NCBI GenBank assembly: GCA_030549495.1
Contig: JAUIRK010000900.1
Span: 248,001 to 312,000, forward strand
Reading direction: 5' to 3'
Length of the DNA: 64,000 nt
From: Nectonema munidae
Lineage: Eukaryota; Nematomorpha; Nectonematoida; Nectonematidae
Shown here: positions 33,051 to 46,238 of the stretch, one piece after another
Layout: each line of letters starts with the position of its first letter
Numbering within the stretch: position 1 is the stretch's first letter
Notes under the pieces: generated by a model
Told to the model about the DNA's origin: nothing
Databases searched by the model: none
Seen by the model: the letters and a program-made list of their open reading frames with translations, nothing else
Made by a program: the position numbers and the translations under genes

Positions 33051-35034
33051 GTGAAATCAGGAATTATCATCCTAAAAAGTTTTGCGAAGTAGGAAATTTC
33101 ATGAATGAAATTTGTGATGATGAATTGGAAAACTCAGAGATGAAGATAAAAATAGCACAAGTTTGTTTTAAGAGATCGATAGTGATGAAAAACTCAGCAA
33201 ACAAAGAAACAGTAGTGCGAGATTAGAAAGAGTTTCAACTCACCATGAATGCTTTTTCGTTCCTGTAAACCATATGGTTTTCTATCTAATTTACATAAAT
33301 TCCATAACCACATTAGCAAGGATGAGATGAATACAATAAGTGAAACATGGAATGCTTCTTTTATTTCGTTTTAAAATATTTGTATGTATATCACATTTCG
33401 CACATCAGAATGCTTATAATTATAATAACATAAACAATATATAATAAGCGTGATTACTTGGCATGAATAAATGCAGTACTCATATATGATGCCATCATGA
33501 TATGGGAAGCATGAGATGAAAAAAGACGGTGTAATATTTTAGAATGCTCTTATATTGAAATACTTTTTTTCTCTTACTGAATATAACAGCAGTTATATCA
33601 TAGGCCTAAGCTGACTAAGGACAAAATAAATGAGAACAAAAATATAATTGTAGATGGCGTTAATTTTTTGGGAAAAAACAAATATTCAAAATTATGAATT
33701 TTCAATAAACACTTTTTTTTTGCCATTTTTCAACACCGATGCTTATTTTAGTTATACTTGATTGAAAAAATTCAAAAAAACAACTTTACTGACTCCGTCA
33801 ACCACGTTATTCAAATAAGGTATGAAGTGAATCTGAATACTATATGCGCTTATATTCAAGGTAGCAGAATGCAGGAGAATATCAAGGAAAAATTTAGTTC
33901 TTTTTTGCAAAAAGCGTGACGGATTGTTTCATGGCAATGAAAAATCCAGTTTTGCGTTCAAATATCAAAGCCAATGATGATAAAACGTTAACAATTTAAT
34001 AATGATAATGATACATAATTAATGAAGTCTGTTTTCTTTGGCGCCTGCATCACACACACACACAAACACTGCGATGCATACCTGTTTCTTTTGTTGATTG
34101 ATTTCACCTCACTTTTCTTCGCTTCTTCCACACAAGTGTATTTCGTCACTTCAAGTAAGACGTTTTTTGGCATTTCTTTACTTCGCAAGTGTAGGGGTCA
34201 ATTTTGAACTAAATCTTGACTTATCCACAAATTTTAAATCATATTTTGTATAAAAAAAATTCATAAAATTAAAATTTTCCATCTCGTTTGTGAATAATAC
34301 GTATTTTTTCATTCATAAAATTTTGTTTATGCCCACGCTACTACACTTTTTTATACAATAAACTATATAAGAAACAAGTAAAGTCAAGAAACGCCCACTA
34401 CTCAAGATATTAGAAAGATTTAACAGAAACTTTCTTTCTCCATTTTCTTATGTGGATAATAGTTCTAATAGGAGCTAGAAAAATATCTGCTTCATCATGA
34501 AAGAATTACATCAAGTAATATCCCATGTGTTTTAAATTGTTTTATTCCTGAACGAAAATGTTGTAGCGAGTTCTCAGTTAGTCAAGGTTTATGTCTTGTC
34601 TTACCGTTTTAATTTTTGTACCATTTTTATAAGTTTTTCTTTATTTTAATTAATTTCAAATATACAATGTGAAATTTCATTCTAATTTTTTTCCATTATA
34701 TTCATCAGTTCAATATTTTTTTGATTTATATTTCAACAATATTTCCTTCAAGCTTTTTCAATTCTTGCAAATTTTTTAACATAAATTAGCCAAAAAAAGC
34801 CTCAAACTCTTTATAATTTTGATTTCACCAAAAAAATTACAAGTACTTTATAATAACCTTGACATATTTTCTGGCGAAAGTTATTCTAAGCCAGATTTCG
34901 GAAGCCTTCATTAAATGCAATAATTGCCAAAGTTGTCCAAAAGTAAGCAAAGACTTTTTATGAGCAGTGTTTAATAAACAACTCAAAAAACATAAGTAAG
35001 GTGCTGAAGGATCATTTGTTTGAAATAAAAAGAA
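33051..35034. other. No gene seen
   Basis: Scattered short frames only. A short (CA)n microsatellite lies at about 34050-34066. Frames at 33988-34207 overlap on opposite strands without family motifs. Confidence 0.5.
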
Positions 35035-35808
35035 TCGAATTTTCGACCTCATAAGTCTTTATCAAGTTAAAATACAGAAAATAAATTTGTGTGAAACTCC
35101 CTATTTTTTTGTTTCCTATAAAAAAATTTCAGTACTCAAAATTTGATTTTCCCAAAAAACCTTTACTATTCATTTTTTCAGTTTTTTTTAAATAAAAAAA
35201 GTTTGCCTGTAATTTGCATTGTATTCATTGCTCTCTTCTGGCAACCGTAGGAAGAAAGTAAGAAGAATAAAATGCCAAACTTATTGATTCTTCATCGTGG
35301 AATTTGCGTGGTAGAGAATGTAATACATATAAACGCACGCATAAACAACGCGTTATTTACTCTGAATGATTTATCATTTTTGCATTGTTGAGAAAGAATA
35401 TTGGTACACAATGCAGGATCATTATCACGATCAACAGTAGCATCGCTGAGAGGAGGAGCACAAAGTGTCGAAGTCATCTCAAACTTGCGCCATTTCATCA
35501 GCGCTATTCGCCCCTTACCATTTAGACATTATTTTCTTTCTACTACTACTTCATTCGTGAGTGATCATTTCCATTCTTCACTCACTCTCACTAACCAACT
35601 CATTTACTTCACTATTTATTAAATTGAACATGGATTTACTTATTTATTTATTTGAATGTAGTACACACATCTATGTCGTAGAGTGCACGTTCATTTTCTC
35701 TCTGTCTCTCTCCCTCCCTCCTCATTCATTATTTAAGACTTTTTTCGCATACTATTTTAATTTTAAAAATTTTGCAGTATCGTCGTCAGCAATGTTTTTG
35801 TCAATCTC
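35035..35808 (+). repeat. Repeat X, fullest copy in the window (parts 1 and 2)
   Basis: Part 1 (35038-35258) matches 23787-24010 and part 2 (35449-35808) matches 27085-27445; the 190 bp between them has no partner elsewhere in the window. Part 2 contains (TTTA)n and a pyrimidine-rich CTCTCTGTCTCTCTCCCTCC run. No reading frame is conserved between copies. No inverted or direct terminal repeats are obvious, so its class is unknown. Confidence 0.8.
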
Positions 35809-38800
35809 CACGCCTTATTTCGCCATCGACGTCACAAAAAGCTCCAAAATACACATTTAAAGCCATTTCTCGTTATTAAAAGCGCACTCCCCATATCACT
35901 GTGTGTCAAAACTCCTCACAATTTTTGGTGATTACAAATGCCATTCTCGCTCTGGAAAATGTGAGCTCTTTGTAATATTTTATTCTTTTTTAGTCTCTCT
36001 CTCTCCTTTTTCCATTTTTGGTGATACTGTAATATGTGATCTATTTACTGTAATATGTAATCTACAATTTTAAAATTTGATCTACAATACAATAAAAAAA
36101 ATAGGCAATTGATATTATAATAAAAAAAGCATACAGATAAATTTGAAAAGTAGACGCTCACACACGATAAACATGAGAAATATGAGTAGGAAGCGATACA
36201 AACAAATGCTGAGAATTTGAGAGAAATATTTTGTAGCAAAAAAGTCTAGATGGTAGTGAAATGTTGACATCGGTACACCTCTCATTTTCTTAAGTAGAGG
36301 AATTTTACTATCTAACAATTATCTTTCAATGTTTTGGGTGTAAGTAGTACCATCTCAAGGATTTACATAGCTTTAGTTTTTTTTTATAAAATTTTAAAAT
36401 TCATTATAAAAGAATAAATTGGAAAAAAAAGATTTTAAATATCCATTCTAAGAGTTAACCTTAAAACAAGAAAAGTGATATCGAAAATCTACTCAGAAGA
36501 CAAGCAAGTCAAATAAATAATATAAAAAAGATATATAATCCAGAAAATTGAAATTTTCTGCCCGCGGGTTGTAGTTTGCTCATCTATAGACAATTCAACA
36601 TCAAGACAATTTTGGGTATGGACAGTTCGGCATCATTTTGAATTAAAGGCCCAACTATCTTGAGGCCGAAATGTCCAGAGGACGAATTATCCCAAAAAAC
36701 ACTTTTGTAATTTCGGGTTTTTTTTTGCATAAAAAACCCAAAATATTTATTTAATTCAAATATAAATATTACGATGGGTGAGTTAAAACCAAAATGGCTA
36801 ATATCTTTTTTTAAGTTTGTTTAGAGATTTTTAAAAAGAAAAAAAATTTACAATCTTCAACTCTTCTTTGATTCATTTAATTTTTTTAATTCAAATTTTT
36901 ACTGGCGAAAAATTGGGCTTAATCTTGGAACATGTTATTAAAACTTTTACATAAATAACATTGATAGATAAAAAATTTCATTAATTTTTTTTGAGGTCAA
37001 ATATATTATTTTAATTTTATGCCATTTAAAAAGATGTCGTTTTGCAAGGGTTAGCAGTACGGTAGCCAGAGAAGGAGGGGGAGATAATTTCTAAAATATA
37101 GTTTTAACAGACAAAACGCTCTGAGTAATGTTAAATTGTACATTGCCTAAAACGATACACGTTGTCTTCCATTAATCGGACAATCAGTAATCCACTACTG
37201 ATTTCTTTCCAAAAAATTTGACACTTTTTTAGAGCAAAAATAAGAAAAGTATCAGAGAAAAGATTCATCTAAAATTTTTATAATAAATTGTAGCCAAATA
37301 AACGTGTATAAGTTCGATTTAAAACTTAAAATCCAAGATATGGTGATTAATTGCAAGTTTGGTATATTTTAATCTAATGCATGTCTAATCCGCAAGCATC
37401 CAAATCCCAATGCTGCTCGATAGTGATTGGCCACCTTTATATTAGAGTATATTAAAAGTAGGCATTCACTTGTTATCATTCTGTTACCCTTTTTCCCTAT
37501 CATACGTGATCTCTTTCTTGCATCCGATATAAATTGAAGTATCATATTGTGATAGTGATACATGAAGCTTAATCTCAAACAAGATATTAAAAAAGGAAGG
37601 ATAAATCTAAATGTCCAAGACACATATGTTATGGGCTAGCTCCCCCTTTCCCTATCCTTTTTTCGATGTCTTTTGCAATTATAGTTTTTAAGGCAAAAAA
37701 GCTGAACTATTTAAAATTGTGTTTTAATTTTAATTTTTTATGAACTAGAAAAAATGTTAAGTTCATAACTTGATGATATTATAGAAAGAAACTTCAAAAT
37801 AAAATTCTTGAATAAGGTGTGATATTTTTACATAATATTTAAGCCAAAAAACGAATCTAACAATTTTTTATCAACTTTGCAAACGAAAAATGTTTGTCAA
37901 CGAGATCTGATATTCACAGTTCATACATGATTCAATTATTGTAAACACTATTTGCAAATTTTAAACGTAATCTGATAAAATTGTCGCTGTATTAAAAGTT
38001 AAATGTTTTTTGAACATAGGAAGAACTCAAGAGAAGGAAGAATAAAATCAAAGTTAAATCGATAAGGATTCGTTATTATTGTTTGCGTGGAAAAAGTAGG
38101 CTATTGCGTGCAAACGTTTTCTTTAAAGTTAAACGTAATAATCTTTTGTCAAATATGTGAAAAAGGTGATCAAGCTTAAAGTTAAAAAGTGACTTAAAAT
38201 CTTAAGTCCCAGGGTAAACTGAAATTTCATGCTCATTCAGGATACTAAAGTTAACTACAAATGAGATTATTAACGACATACTACCCTCAAAAAGATTTCT
38301 AGAACTTATGCATGGAAAACTTTTCAAATATTTTATTAAATAAAAAATATCTTCTAACTGATTATCTTAAAGTATATAAACTAATTCCAATGATTAGCTA
38401 TACAGTGGAGCGCTAATCTTTTCACATTAAAAATGAGGGCTACACAGTTGAGCGCGTTTTTAGTAAGATAAAATATCGTTGTCATTACATTAAATATTAG
38501 GAGATATTTGACATCGTTTTATCGCTCAAGCGATCATGGCTTAATCGTTTATTGCTCCAAAGCCTCGAGCTCCTACATTCTTCCGAATAGGCTGATCTGG
38601 TTGCTAGATTGGTTTTAAATTTAAACTCACATACTCACACACACATTATTTGTATAATGCGAGATTCTTTAAAATATTAATAATATATTTGAAGAAATAT
38701 TTTTTCAGTATGAAGAGTTTTAGGAAACTCTTCTCTGTTATGTAATGATATATTCTCATAACCTGTACGGTTGAACGCGGGTAGACAACTTGAGTGTCAT

Positions 38801-38870
38801 CTCCAACCTGTATACTACGATGCTTTCTATTCCATGTACAAATGACTAGGGAGACAATGTTCAACTTTCT
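35809..38870. other. No gene seen; repeat debris at 36560-36700
   Basis: GCCCGCGGGTTGTAGTTTGC at about 36560 looks like the inner side of a hAT MITE end. Next to it, 36590-36700 has imperfect repeats of an ACAATTCRRCATCAAGACAA type. No reading frame here has recognisable motifs; 37369-37623 (-) is not convincing. A short (CA)n lies near 38630. Confidence 0.45.
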
Positions 38871-38871
38871 G

Positions 38872-39058
38872 TTCACATTTTGCTAGATGTAAGATTTGAT
38901 ATACCTCATTCGGGGAGACGATGCTGCATAAGTTATTACCTATATACCTGTTACTACGATATTCACCACCAACCTGTCAGTTCATATTTTGCTAGATGTA
39001 AGATTTGATATACCTCATTCGGGGGGACGATGTTACAAAAGTTATTACCTATATTTTT
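38872..39058 (+). repeat. Tandem duplication of ~75 bp, period about 113
   Basis: TTTTGCTAGATGTAAGATTT then GATATACCTCATTCGGGG and AGTTATTACCTATAT occurs at about 38877-38952 and again at about 38989-39055 with a few changes. CCTGT(A/T)ACTACGAT-like strings before each copy suggest the duplicated block is a little longer. Confidence 0.65.
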
Positions 39059-41500
39059 GCACTTTTTCACGATATTAAATAATATATTTGTCAAATAATC
39101 AAAATAAAATTCTGTAATGTTCAAATCAAAAAATATTTATTCTTTTTAAATATATCGTTGCAACCATTTACCGACGTACACACATTATCGAATTAACTTT
39201 ATAATTAAATTATTGATTTTATTTGAGAGCAGTAGCGCATAATAACCTAAGTTTTTAATTTTAATAAATAAAAATGTTTACACTTTTCATTTATGCTAAT
39301 AAAAAATAGAAAACTATCTCTAATTGTTTTTTTTATAAAATATTATAAAAGGTTTGCCTGCGTTTCTGTGAAATGTGTATTTGATCAATTGTGTGCGTCG
39401 GTAAATTGTTGATGAATTCTCCAGCTCCATTTTTTAATACATGTAGATGTCATCTGATTTTTTCTGGTCGTAAAGGGGTGACAAAAATTGCAACTAAATT
39501 TAATCTTCTAACTACATATATTGATTTTTTTATACAGTTGTTTTCCATTTTTTGTCAAGGCAATTTCTTTCTTTGTTTAGTTTGTATAATTTCCAAAAGA
39601 AAGAAAATTGGAAAGAATTTCATTTATTGAACAAGGGTTAAATTTCTGAAATTCTGCTCCGAGTAATGTATTTAACTTTAGAACACTGATGAGAATTTAC
39701 TAAAGTTAACTTTGTTCAATAATAATGAAAAATGGAATTCTTTCCTTTCCTTGTGTCTTCATGTTGACATTTTTGTGCCGGATTTAGTCAGGTTGAATTC
39801 TTTGATCAAAACATCGAGTTCTATGTGAAGTGGAAAGTGAGGCGCAAAAGTTTTTTTTATCAAAAATCTTTAGCTGTTAAATTTCATCGCTTCTTTCATA
39901 TTTATCAATGCAAAAAAAAAATAAAATTCGGTAAATTGAAGCTAGTAAAAAGTTTTCTTACATTTTCTGTTGGATGTAGAACCCCATAAAGTATCAACCG
40001 GCGCAATAGATGGTGGGATACTGCGATATTAAAGACCTTTCCTATGCCTTTTATCATTCTATACCTTGTAATATCTATCATACAAAAATAACATGCTCAC
40101 GAGGATTTTTAGGTTCTCTCCATCTTCGTTGAGTAAAAAAAGTTATGCATCTTCTTGTCTCTCATAGCCCAACTTCTAAACTTGTTCGACCAAAGCGAAA
40201 CATTCCATAAGGAGCTCGATCTTTGTCTTGATCTCCTATCTGTAAGTAAAGTGCATAGCTATATTTATTTTTGCAACCCTAAGAATCTTTTGTGATGCTT
40301 GATTCCTTCAAATCTGCCAGCCCCTATTTTACATGTTCTACTGATATCCTTTTAAAATAGGGATTGAAACAAATTAAGAATCGAAGATAAAATACTGATT
40401 AATTATTATTATCCAAAATCACCATTTAACAAGTATTTATAAATAAAAGTAAGATAAAAATATAAACAAATTTTTTTCCAAAATGTTACATTACGAAAAT
40501 TCTTTATCCATGACTTTTTCATTTTTTTTACTTTTCCACATCTACTACATAACTTATTTATGATTTTCATATCCAATTAGTCTAACGTGGTGGTAATACA
40601 TGGGTATCCTGGCTCAGCTCTATGGTATGCTAAACATTTCAATGATGAGTACGAACGTATTCCAAATATAGATGATGAAGGCGTAATTGTGTCTAAAGGC
40701 AAAAAAGTACTCAAATATCTTTGTATATGCGAAGAAAGACCTAAAAGAAAAATCGAAGTACAAGCCTTTGGTAGATATAATTAAACATTTTGAGAATGAA
40801 CGCCACTCAATCAAAGATACATGCATACAATGAATGATATTATGCGAGTTTTAAATTTCTAATCATTCTTCGTGTTTGAGAACTTATATTGAAAAAAGAA
40901 AAGATTTGAATTAAATGCCGCTTTTAAAATGATGAAAAGAAGGAAGTGAAATACTTTCCCTCATATTTAGTTTTTAAGAAAACGAGACTTTCAATGTTTT
41001 TTAGTTTATTGAAAAAATGAGAAATTTTAATGAAGAAGGCGTTTCTTTTCAATGACATTCACATTGTTAATGACACTATTGATTTAAGAAGGGTAAAATA
41101 AATTTTTTATTTATTTTTCTTTCGTTAATACGTATGCCAAGTCGTTAAGTTATTTTTTTGCTTTAGAATCAATAAAATCAATTTTTTCTGGCATTATAAA
41201 TTATAATACATTTAGGTTTGCCATATAGTCCGGTTTTCCGAGATTGTTACTGTTGTCTTCGCTTAATAACGGCAGGCCTGCCAACCTAAAATTGTTGAAT
41301 TGCAGAATTCAAATTAAATGTTTATTATAAATACCGCAAAAATACAGAAATAGTTGCTAATAGCATAATAAACTACATTAGCTGAAATCAAGAACAATGA
41401 TATAGGCCAAGCGAGTCATTTTTTGTCATTGTTATATAATGTGGTTGCTTTGCTTGACACATTCGACAACCCTTTATCTTGTCTCAACTTATAACAAAAA
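39059..41500. other. No gene seen
   Basis: The frame 40587-40784 (+), with HGYPGSALWYAKHFNDEY and CICEERPKRK, has somewhat protein-like composition but matches nothing I recognise and has no splice support. The rest is AT-rich and stop-rich. Confidence 0.4.
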
Positions 41501-41519
41501 TTTTTGCTTTCATGTGTCT

Positions 41520-42006
41520 TCATGGCCAAAATGATATACACAAGGTACCAGCTAACTTTAAAGATGATCGTTTGTCAGTTTTATTTTTCTGTACAATGCT
41601 GAAAAATCGTTCAATGCTTGCATTGCTATGTGGAAGAACAAGAGCTAAGACAGCTACACAAGGAAGGATTTTAAATCTGTTTGTTGATGTTTCACGAACT
41701 TTTAGGTAATGCCACAAAACATCAATCCGATCGATAGTGAACAATGTTGCTGCGAACCTCGTCAGTACCTAATAACTTCTGCTTCAACACATGCATTCTT
41801 TCCAATTTCTTCAGTGAGTGATAATCATGAAATTCCCCAAACAAGTCATTTATGATATTCTGTAATAATGTGCGATTAGAGTTTCTGTCAATAAAGAACT
41901 CTACTTGAGACCACTCAGAGGTGTCTCTTCGAGTGACATCAACCCATGGCCTGTTGAATTTAACTTTTTCATTTATTAGAAACTTATTTTGAATATATGA
42001 GTCCAT
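41520..42006 (-). pseudogene. hAT-type transposase C-terminal fragment
   Basis: On the minus strand, 42006-41722 encodes a stretch ending in LFGEFHDYHSLKKLE and HVLKQKLLGTDEVR. 41744-41520 encodes VLWHYLKVRETSTNRF then LVLPHSNASIERFFSIVQKN and KTDKRSSLKLAGTL, which is the hAT dimerisation domain (LPHSxAxVERxFSxVxxxKT). The two parts are in different frames. A hAT-like end, CAGTGTTTCTCAAACGCTTT read leftwards from 42486, may be the 5' terminus of the same element. The N-terminal and catalytic parts are not recognisable. Confidence 0.68.
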
Positions 42007-42462
42007 CCTTATAATAAAGCATAATAGTCTTACTTTTCTTGAGTTATTTCTTCACCATTTAGCAAAATCTGTTAAGCAATCCTAAGGATATTGTTTTTGG
42101 ATCCATGAGGAAGGACTCATCTTAAATCAATATTTTCCACAGAGCTTTTGTTTCTTAAAATCACTGGTTTTACGATTCTACTGATAATTTTTCAACCAAG
42201 ATGTTCCATGGAAGATATATGTATTGAAGGCTCTGTCTTCCTGTTGAAGAAGCTGATTGAAATTTACAAATATAGAAATTGCTGCCTGCGTTTAAACTAT
42301 GAAGACAACTTCCTCAAACGCTCGTCACTACATTGACTTTATACCTCAAAATCTAAATAAAGGTTTTTTGGAATCAAACATTTAGCTTTATAACTATTTA
42401 TGAATCTGGAAACAAAATATATAAATAAGGTTAAATCGCGCAATTAAGATGTCAGTCCACTA

Positions 42463-42486
42463 TGGCAAAGCGTTTGAGAAACACTG
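42463..42486 (-). repeat. hAT-like terminal repeat
   Basis: Reading leftwards from 42486, CAGTGTTTCTCAAACGC is a typical hAT terminus. It lies 480 bp upstream, on the coding strand, of the hAT fragment at 41520-42006. No opposite end was found. Confidence 0.4.
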
Positions 42487-43446
42487 ACTATCCCTAGATT
42501 GCTTTAAATTACATTTAACCTAGTACTAATTATTTTTATCTGCGAATATTGTATTATATGCTATACATATTTATGTATGTATGTGCGTACTAATGATGGC
42601 AATAAATATGAGCTTTGATGCTGACAAAAATTACTGTGACCAGGTTATGTGATAAATTATATATATGTTTATTTACTTATTAATTTATATACCACAATTA
42701 TAAGTTGATGTTTCTTTGCCAGCACATATCAATTTTTTATCCTTTTTTGACTTCTGCATAAAAAGATATACATTATTCTTACTCTTCTTCATCACATGCA
42801 CACAGGAAGAAAGGCGATATCAATAATTTTTTCTGCTGCAATCGATTTATCCTCTCGCTATTCATCTTTAGTGCTAGTAAGAAGGTTACTCTTTTTCATC
42901 CCGTTTGAGAAGCTTTTTCTCACAGTTTGCATGTTTTTTTCTTCCAACACCTTTTTCGATTCTGATCATCCATAAGTCTAAAATATCACGCTTAAATTTA
43001 ACACAAATAAGTTATGCGCCCTTGGCGAGCCGACCCCTTTTGTTACGCCACTCATTATATATATATAACTAACTTTTTTTAAATCACTTTAGATCAGAAG
43101 TTCTTAGATTTTTTGTACTCGCATGGATATTAGCGCGTTTTTCATTAAATTGGACCTCACAGTAGCCAGTGCTTGCCCAATACTTGTGTAAATAAGTCAT
43201 TAGTGGAACTACAATTGTGATGTGATCAGTGTTCATCTACTTTTTCAATATCTAACATTAAATTTGACATTCTATTCAAATTCAAACATAAACACATATG
43301 TCTCGTTTATCCGCTCACCTGGCGCAATCCATTTGTGTGGATTAATGAACTGTCAGTTTTTAAAAGTAAAAAAATGTGCGTGCATTTATCATAACTTGCG
43401 TGTTTGTTGTTGGTTAGTATTGGTGAACGAGTGATTGTTATCAATG
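42487..43446. other. No gene seen
   Basis: AT-rich. The 70-codon frame at 43222-43434 (+) has no recognisable motif. Confidence 0.45.
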
Positions 43447-43447
43447 T

Positions 43448-43699
43448 GCAGTAGCGTGTACCAAAAACTTAAAAGTTTTAATTCCACAACGCACACTAGC
43501 AGTATCAGATCTCTTTTAAGAAAAAAGTAATCAAAAATTCAGTTTTACTTCCAATAATAAAAATAGGACGTTTTTTTCACAAACAAAAAGATTGAGACCA
43601 GCATCATTGTGTTCAAATGATTTAGAAGGACTCACAAGAGGTCAGCCCTTTTTGCTTTAAATCGAATAAAGAGAGCAAAGTCTGGCTACACCACTGAAA
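43448..43699. mobile_element. Possible hAT MITE (CAGTAGCGTGTACC...GGCTACACCACTG)
   Basis: CAGTAGCGTGTACC at the left and TGGCTACACCACTG at the right are inverted repeats with two changes, the CAGTGGCGTAGCC type common in arthropod hAT MITEs. Flanking octamers do not match, so it is old or the pairing is by chance. Confidence 0.4.
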
Positions 43700-43734
43700 A
43701 AAGACGATATCAAAAACTTGCAATCAACAACTCA

Positions 43735-44200
43735 TGAATAATATGTCTGCAGACCAAGGAGAGTACCCGGCGATCAATACTATTCTGAATGATTGAATCG
43801 GCAAAAGAACGCATCCTCTAGCACTTCCAGAACTATTTCTCCTGGAAAGAGCTTTGGAATTGCAAGGAGTTTTTAACGATTACTTCCTGAGACGACGATA
43901 GGAAGCCGATTCCACCTCGCTCCGACAGTGTTTGGAAGCAATTTCTTTCCAAAATGCATTATCAATGGAGTATTGGGATCAAAGGAATCCTTGATGCCGT
44001 GAACTATTAACGATAACTTTTGTTCTTGATCTGTGTATGGACGCAGTATAGAGAGACATTTTTATCTAAGTTGACTTCTGGAGGTGGTATCATTGCTGGA
44101 GCTACGATATCCACCGCTCTCCTTAATGAAGTGTCAGTTCGATTAAAGGATACTATGAAATCTGTACTTTCAATTACTTGCCTTGGGTTTTCCATATTTG
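43735..44200 (-). pseudogene. Fragment of an unnamed hAT-like multicopy family (HWDGKLLPD type)
   Basis: On the minus strand, 44195-44007 encodes FIVSFNRTDTSLRRAVDIVA followed by VNLDKNVSL. Then 44000-43850 encodes SFDPNTPLIMHFGKKLLPN, RLPIVVSGSN and LLAIPKLF. In relatives I recall the same order: RxDTSDRAxxxxxxA, PLTVHWDGKLLPD, DRLPVLVSG, LLGVPKLP. The WDGK motif, whose Asp would be catalytic if this is an RNase H-fold transposase, reads HFGKK here. Only this middle portion is visible and it is in more than one frame. Confidence 0.6.
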
Positions 44201-45605
44201 GTGTCTGTGAAGGTCAGGCCCATTCCCAAACTCTAAGAGTCAGGCCCAAGGCCTTTTTCACCTCTCCTTACTGACAAGGCAAAATCGTAGAACAAGATTT
44301 TCTCAGCCCCGTTGATCTTTAATGAAGACCAAATCTTCATTGTTTTTTAAAAAAAAAGAGCAAGATTGTGAATGACAGTTTTGCCTTCTTTATCTTCATC
44401 AATTTTACATGTTTTTTATAGATATTACGAACCTTCTTTACAGTATAAGATTTTGGGATATAGACAGGCTTGCAACTTATATTCAACATATATTGATAAC
44501 TTCGTCTTCCTTATGCTAACAAGATCACCTATTGATTTTTTCTATTTCCCAATAGCTTTTTTACCATGCATATCTATTTGACGCCCGAAGCACTGAAAAC
44601 TAGATACACAGTCTCTTGTTGAGTTCATATTGATGTAAGATCCACTTGATTAATGCAACAAATATGAATAAAATTTATTGAAATACATAAAATAGCTTTT
44701 TTGAAAAGCTGATTTCTTTATAGGCATACAAAAATTCTAAAAGGTTCTAGTTGGGAATCGTTGCGTATATTCTGAGCGGCAAACTGCTCTAAAAAGTTCT
44801 CAGGTTTTCTTAAAGAAAAAAAAGAATTTAAGAATCAAATACTGAAAAACATCACCTTCTTGAGAGGTAACTTCTAATTGTTTAATTTCTTCCAAATTTG
44901 AAGGCACTCATAAATTTCAAACTTTTTATGTAAAATGTCATATATTCGAGTAAACTGGACTTAGACTTTGTTATGAAAACTAAATAAGTTAAACATTTTA
45001 GCATTGGCGTGGTTTATGTGGTACGCGATTTTTAGAGCCAGTTAGCAAGTTAAATTTAAACAAAATAAACCTCACAAACTTTATTACATAGCATTTAAAA
45101 CTTAACGTTTATATTTACACTGAAAAAAGTAGTAACAAAAGATTGTGTAAATAGAGTTTGACTTCTTAAGAAACAATGGATATCCCAAACAGAATTCATG
45201 TGAACTAGGCGTTGACACTACGCCTGGCAAACTTAAATTTAAGTGGTTCTGCCTCAATCACGTCTTCCATCTCGGATTGGATCTAGTATACAGAGATAGT
45301 AATCTTAACTCTGGGCAATCTATTTAGTTGAGCGAGCACTTTAATGAATTAAAAACAATGGAAATAACGTGTCTTGTTCCCAAAAGAGTGTGCAGACACA
45401 GAAACATGGATTACTGAATTATCGAACCATAACACGCATTGAAATTGTTGCTAGTCACGTGCATGCGGAATAATAAACAATTAGTTTTGCTTGCTATAAG
45501 AAGCGTCGTTTTATAAAATCGGACTCAAAAGATGTAACGTATAACCCTAAACCTGGAGTGCTCTCATCTTATTTATGATGAAGATATATTTCTTTCGCAT
45601 ATGGA
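44201..45605. other. No gene seen
   Basis: A frame at 44372-44581 (+) is of low complexity. No conserved motif, RNA or repeat boundary was found. Confidence 0.5.
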
Positions 45606-45611
45606 ACCTGG

Positions 45612-46238
45612 AGCGCACATACCTGGTTCCTAGTCAAAATTCCCGAAAACTAAAATTCCACCTACCAATATCCATGAAGACCAAATTTCCAGCTACCAAA
45701 ATCTCTTAAAACTAAAATCCCCGCTACAGAAATCTTCAAAAACTATAGCTATAAGCTATTATCTTCGAAATATCAAAACATTTAAAACAAGGGTATATGA
45801 AGTAGCAAAAAATATCGAGCAGTGCAAATAAAATAGTTCGCTTTTGAGCATTTGATCAAAGTTTCTTTATTCGACAAAATAGCGGTATCCTTTGAAATCT
45901 TCAGTAAAACGCCAAAGCATATTAATATTGGATGCATCCTTTCCTATCGAATCAGCAAAGAAAAGATGATGTCTTCTAATATTTTGAGGATTTTGTTAGC
46001 GAAGATTCTAGTGTTTTAACTTTTCTGTAGCGGGAATTTTAGTTTATAGAGATTTTGGAAAAAGGGGTTTTGGTTTTCAGAAATTTTAATACCGGGCATT
46101 TTGGTAGCGATGATTCTGATTTTCGGTAATTGTGGTAGTGGCGATTTTGGGTTTTTGATAGCTGGGATTTTGGTTTTTGAGAATTTTAGTAGTGGGGATT
46201 TTGGTTCTTATGGCTTTTGTCTAGGTACCGTACGCATA
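45612..46238. mobile_element. Foldback-like element with tandemly repeated inverted arms
   Basis: The left arm (about 45612-45770) contains roughly 30-bp units such as AAAACTAAAATTCCACCTAC and AAAACTAAAATCCCCGCTAC. The right arm (about 46015-46238) contains the complementary units, GTAGCGGGAATTTTAGTTTA, GGGATTTTGGTTTTTGAGAA and so on, about six in a row. The outer ends also pair: CCTGGTTCCTAGTC at the left against GTCTAGGTACCGTACG at the right. A 245-bp spacer lies between. Long inverted arms built from short direct repeats are the hallmark of Foldback-type elements; there is no coding capacity. Confidence 0.65.
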
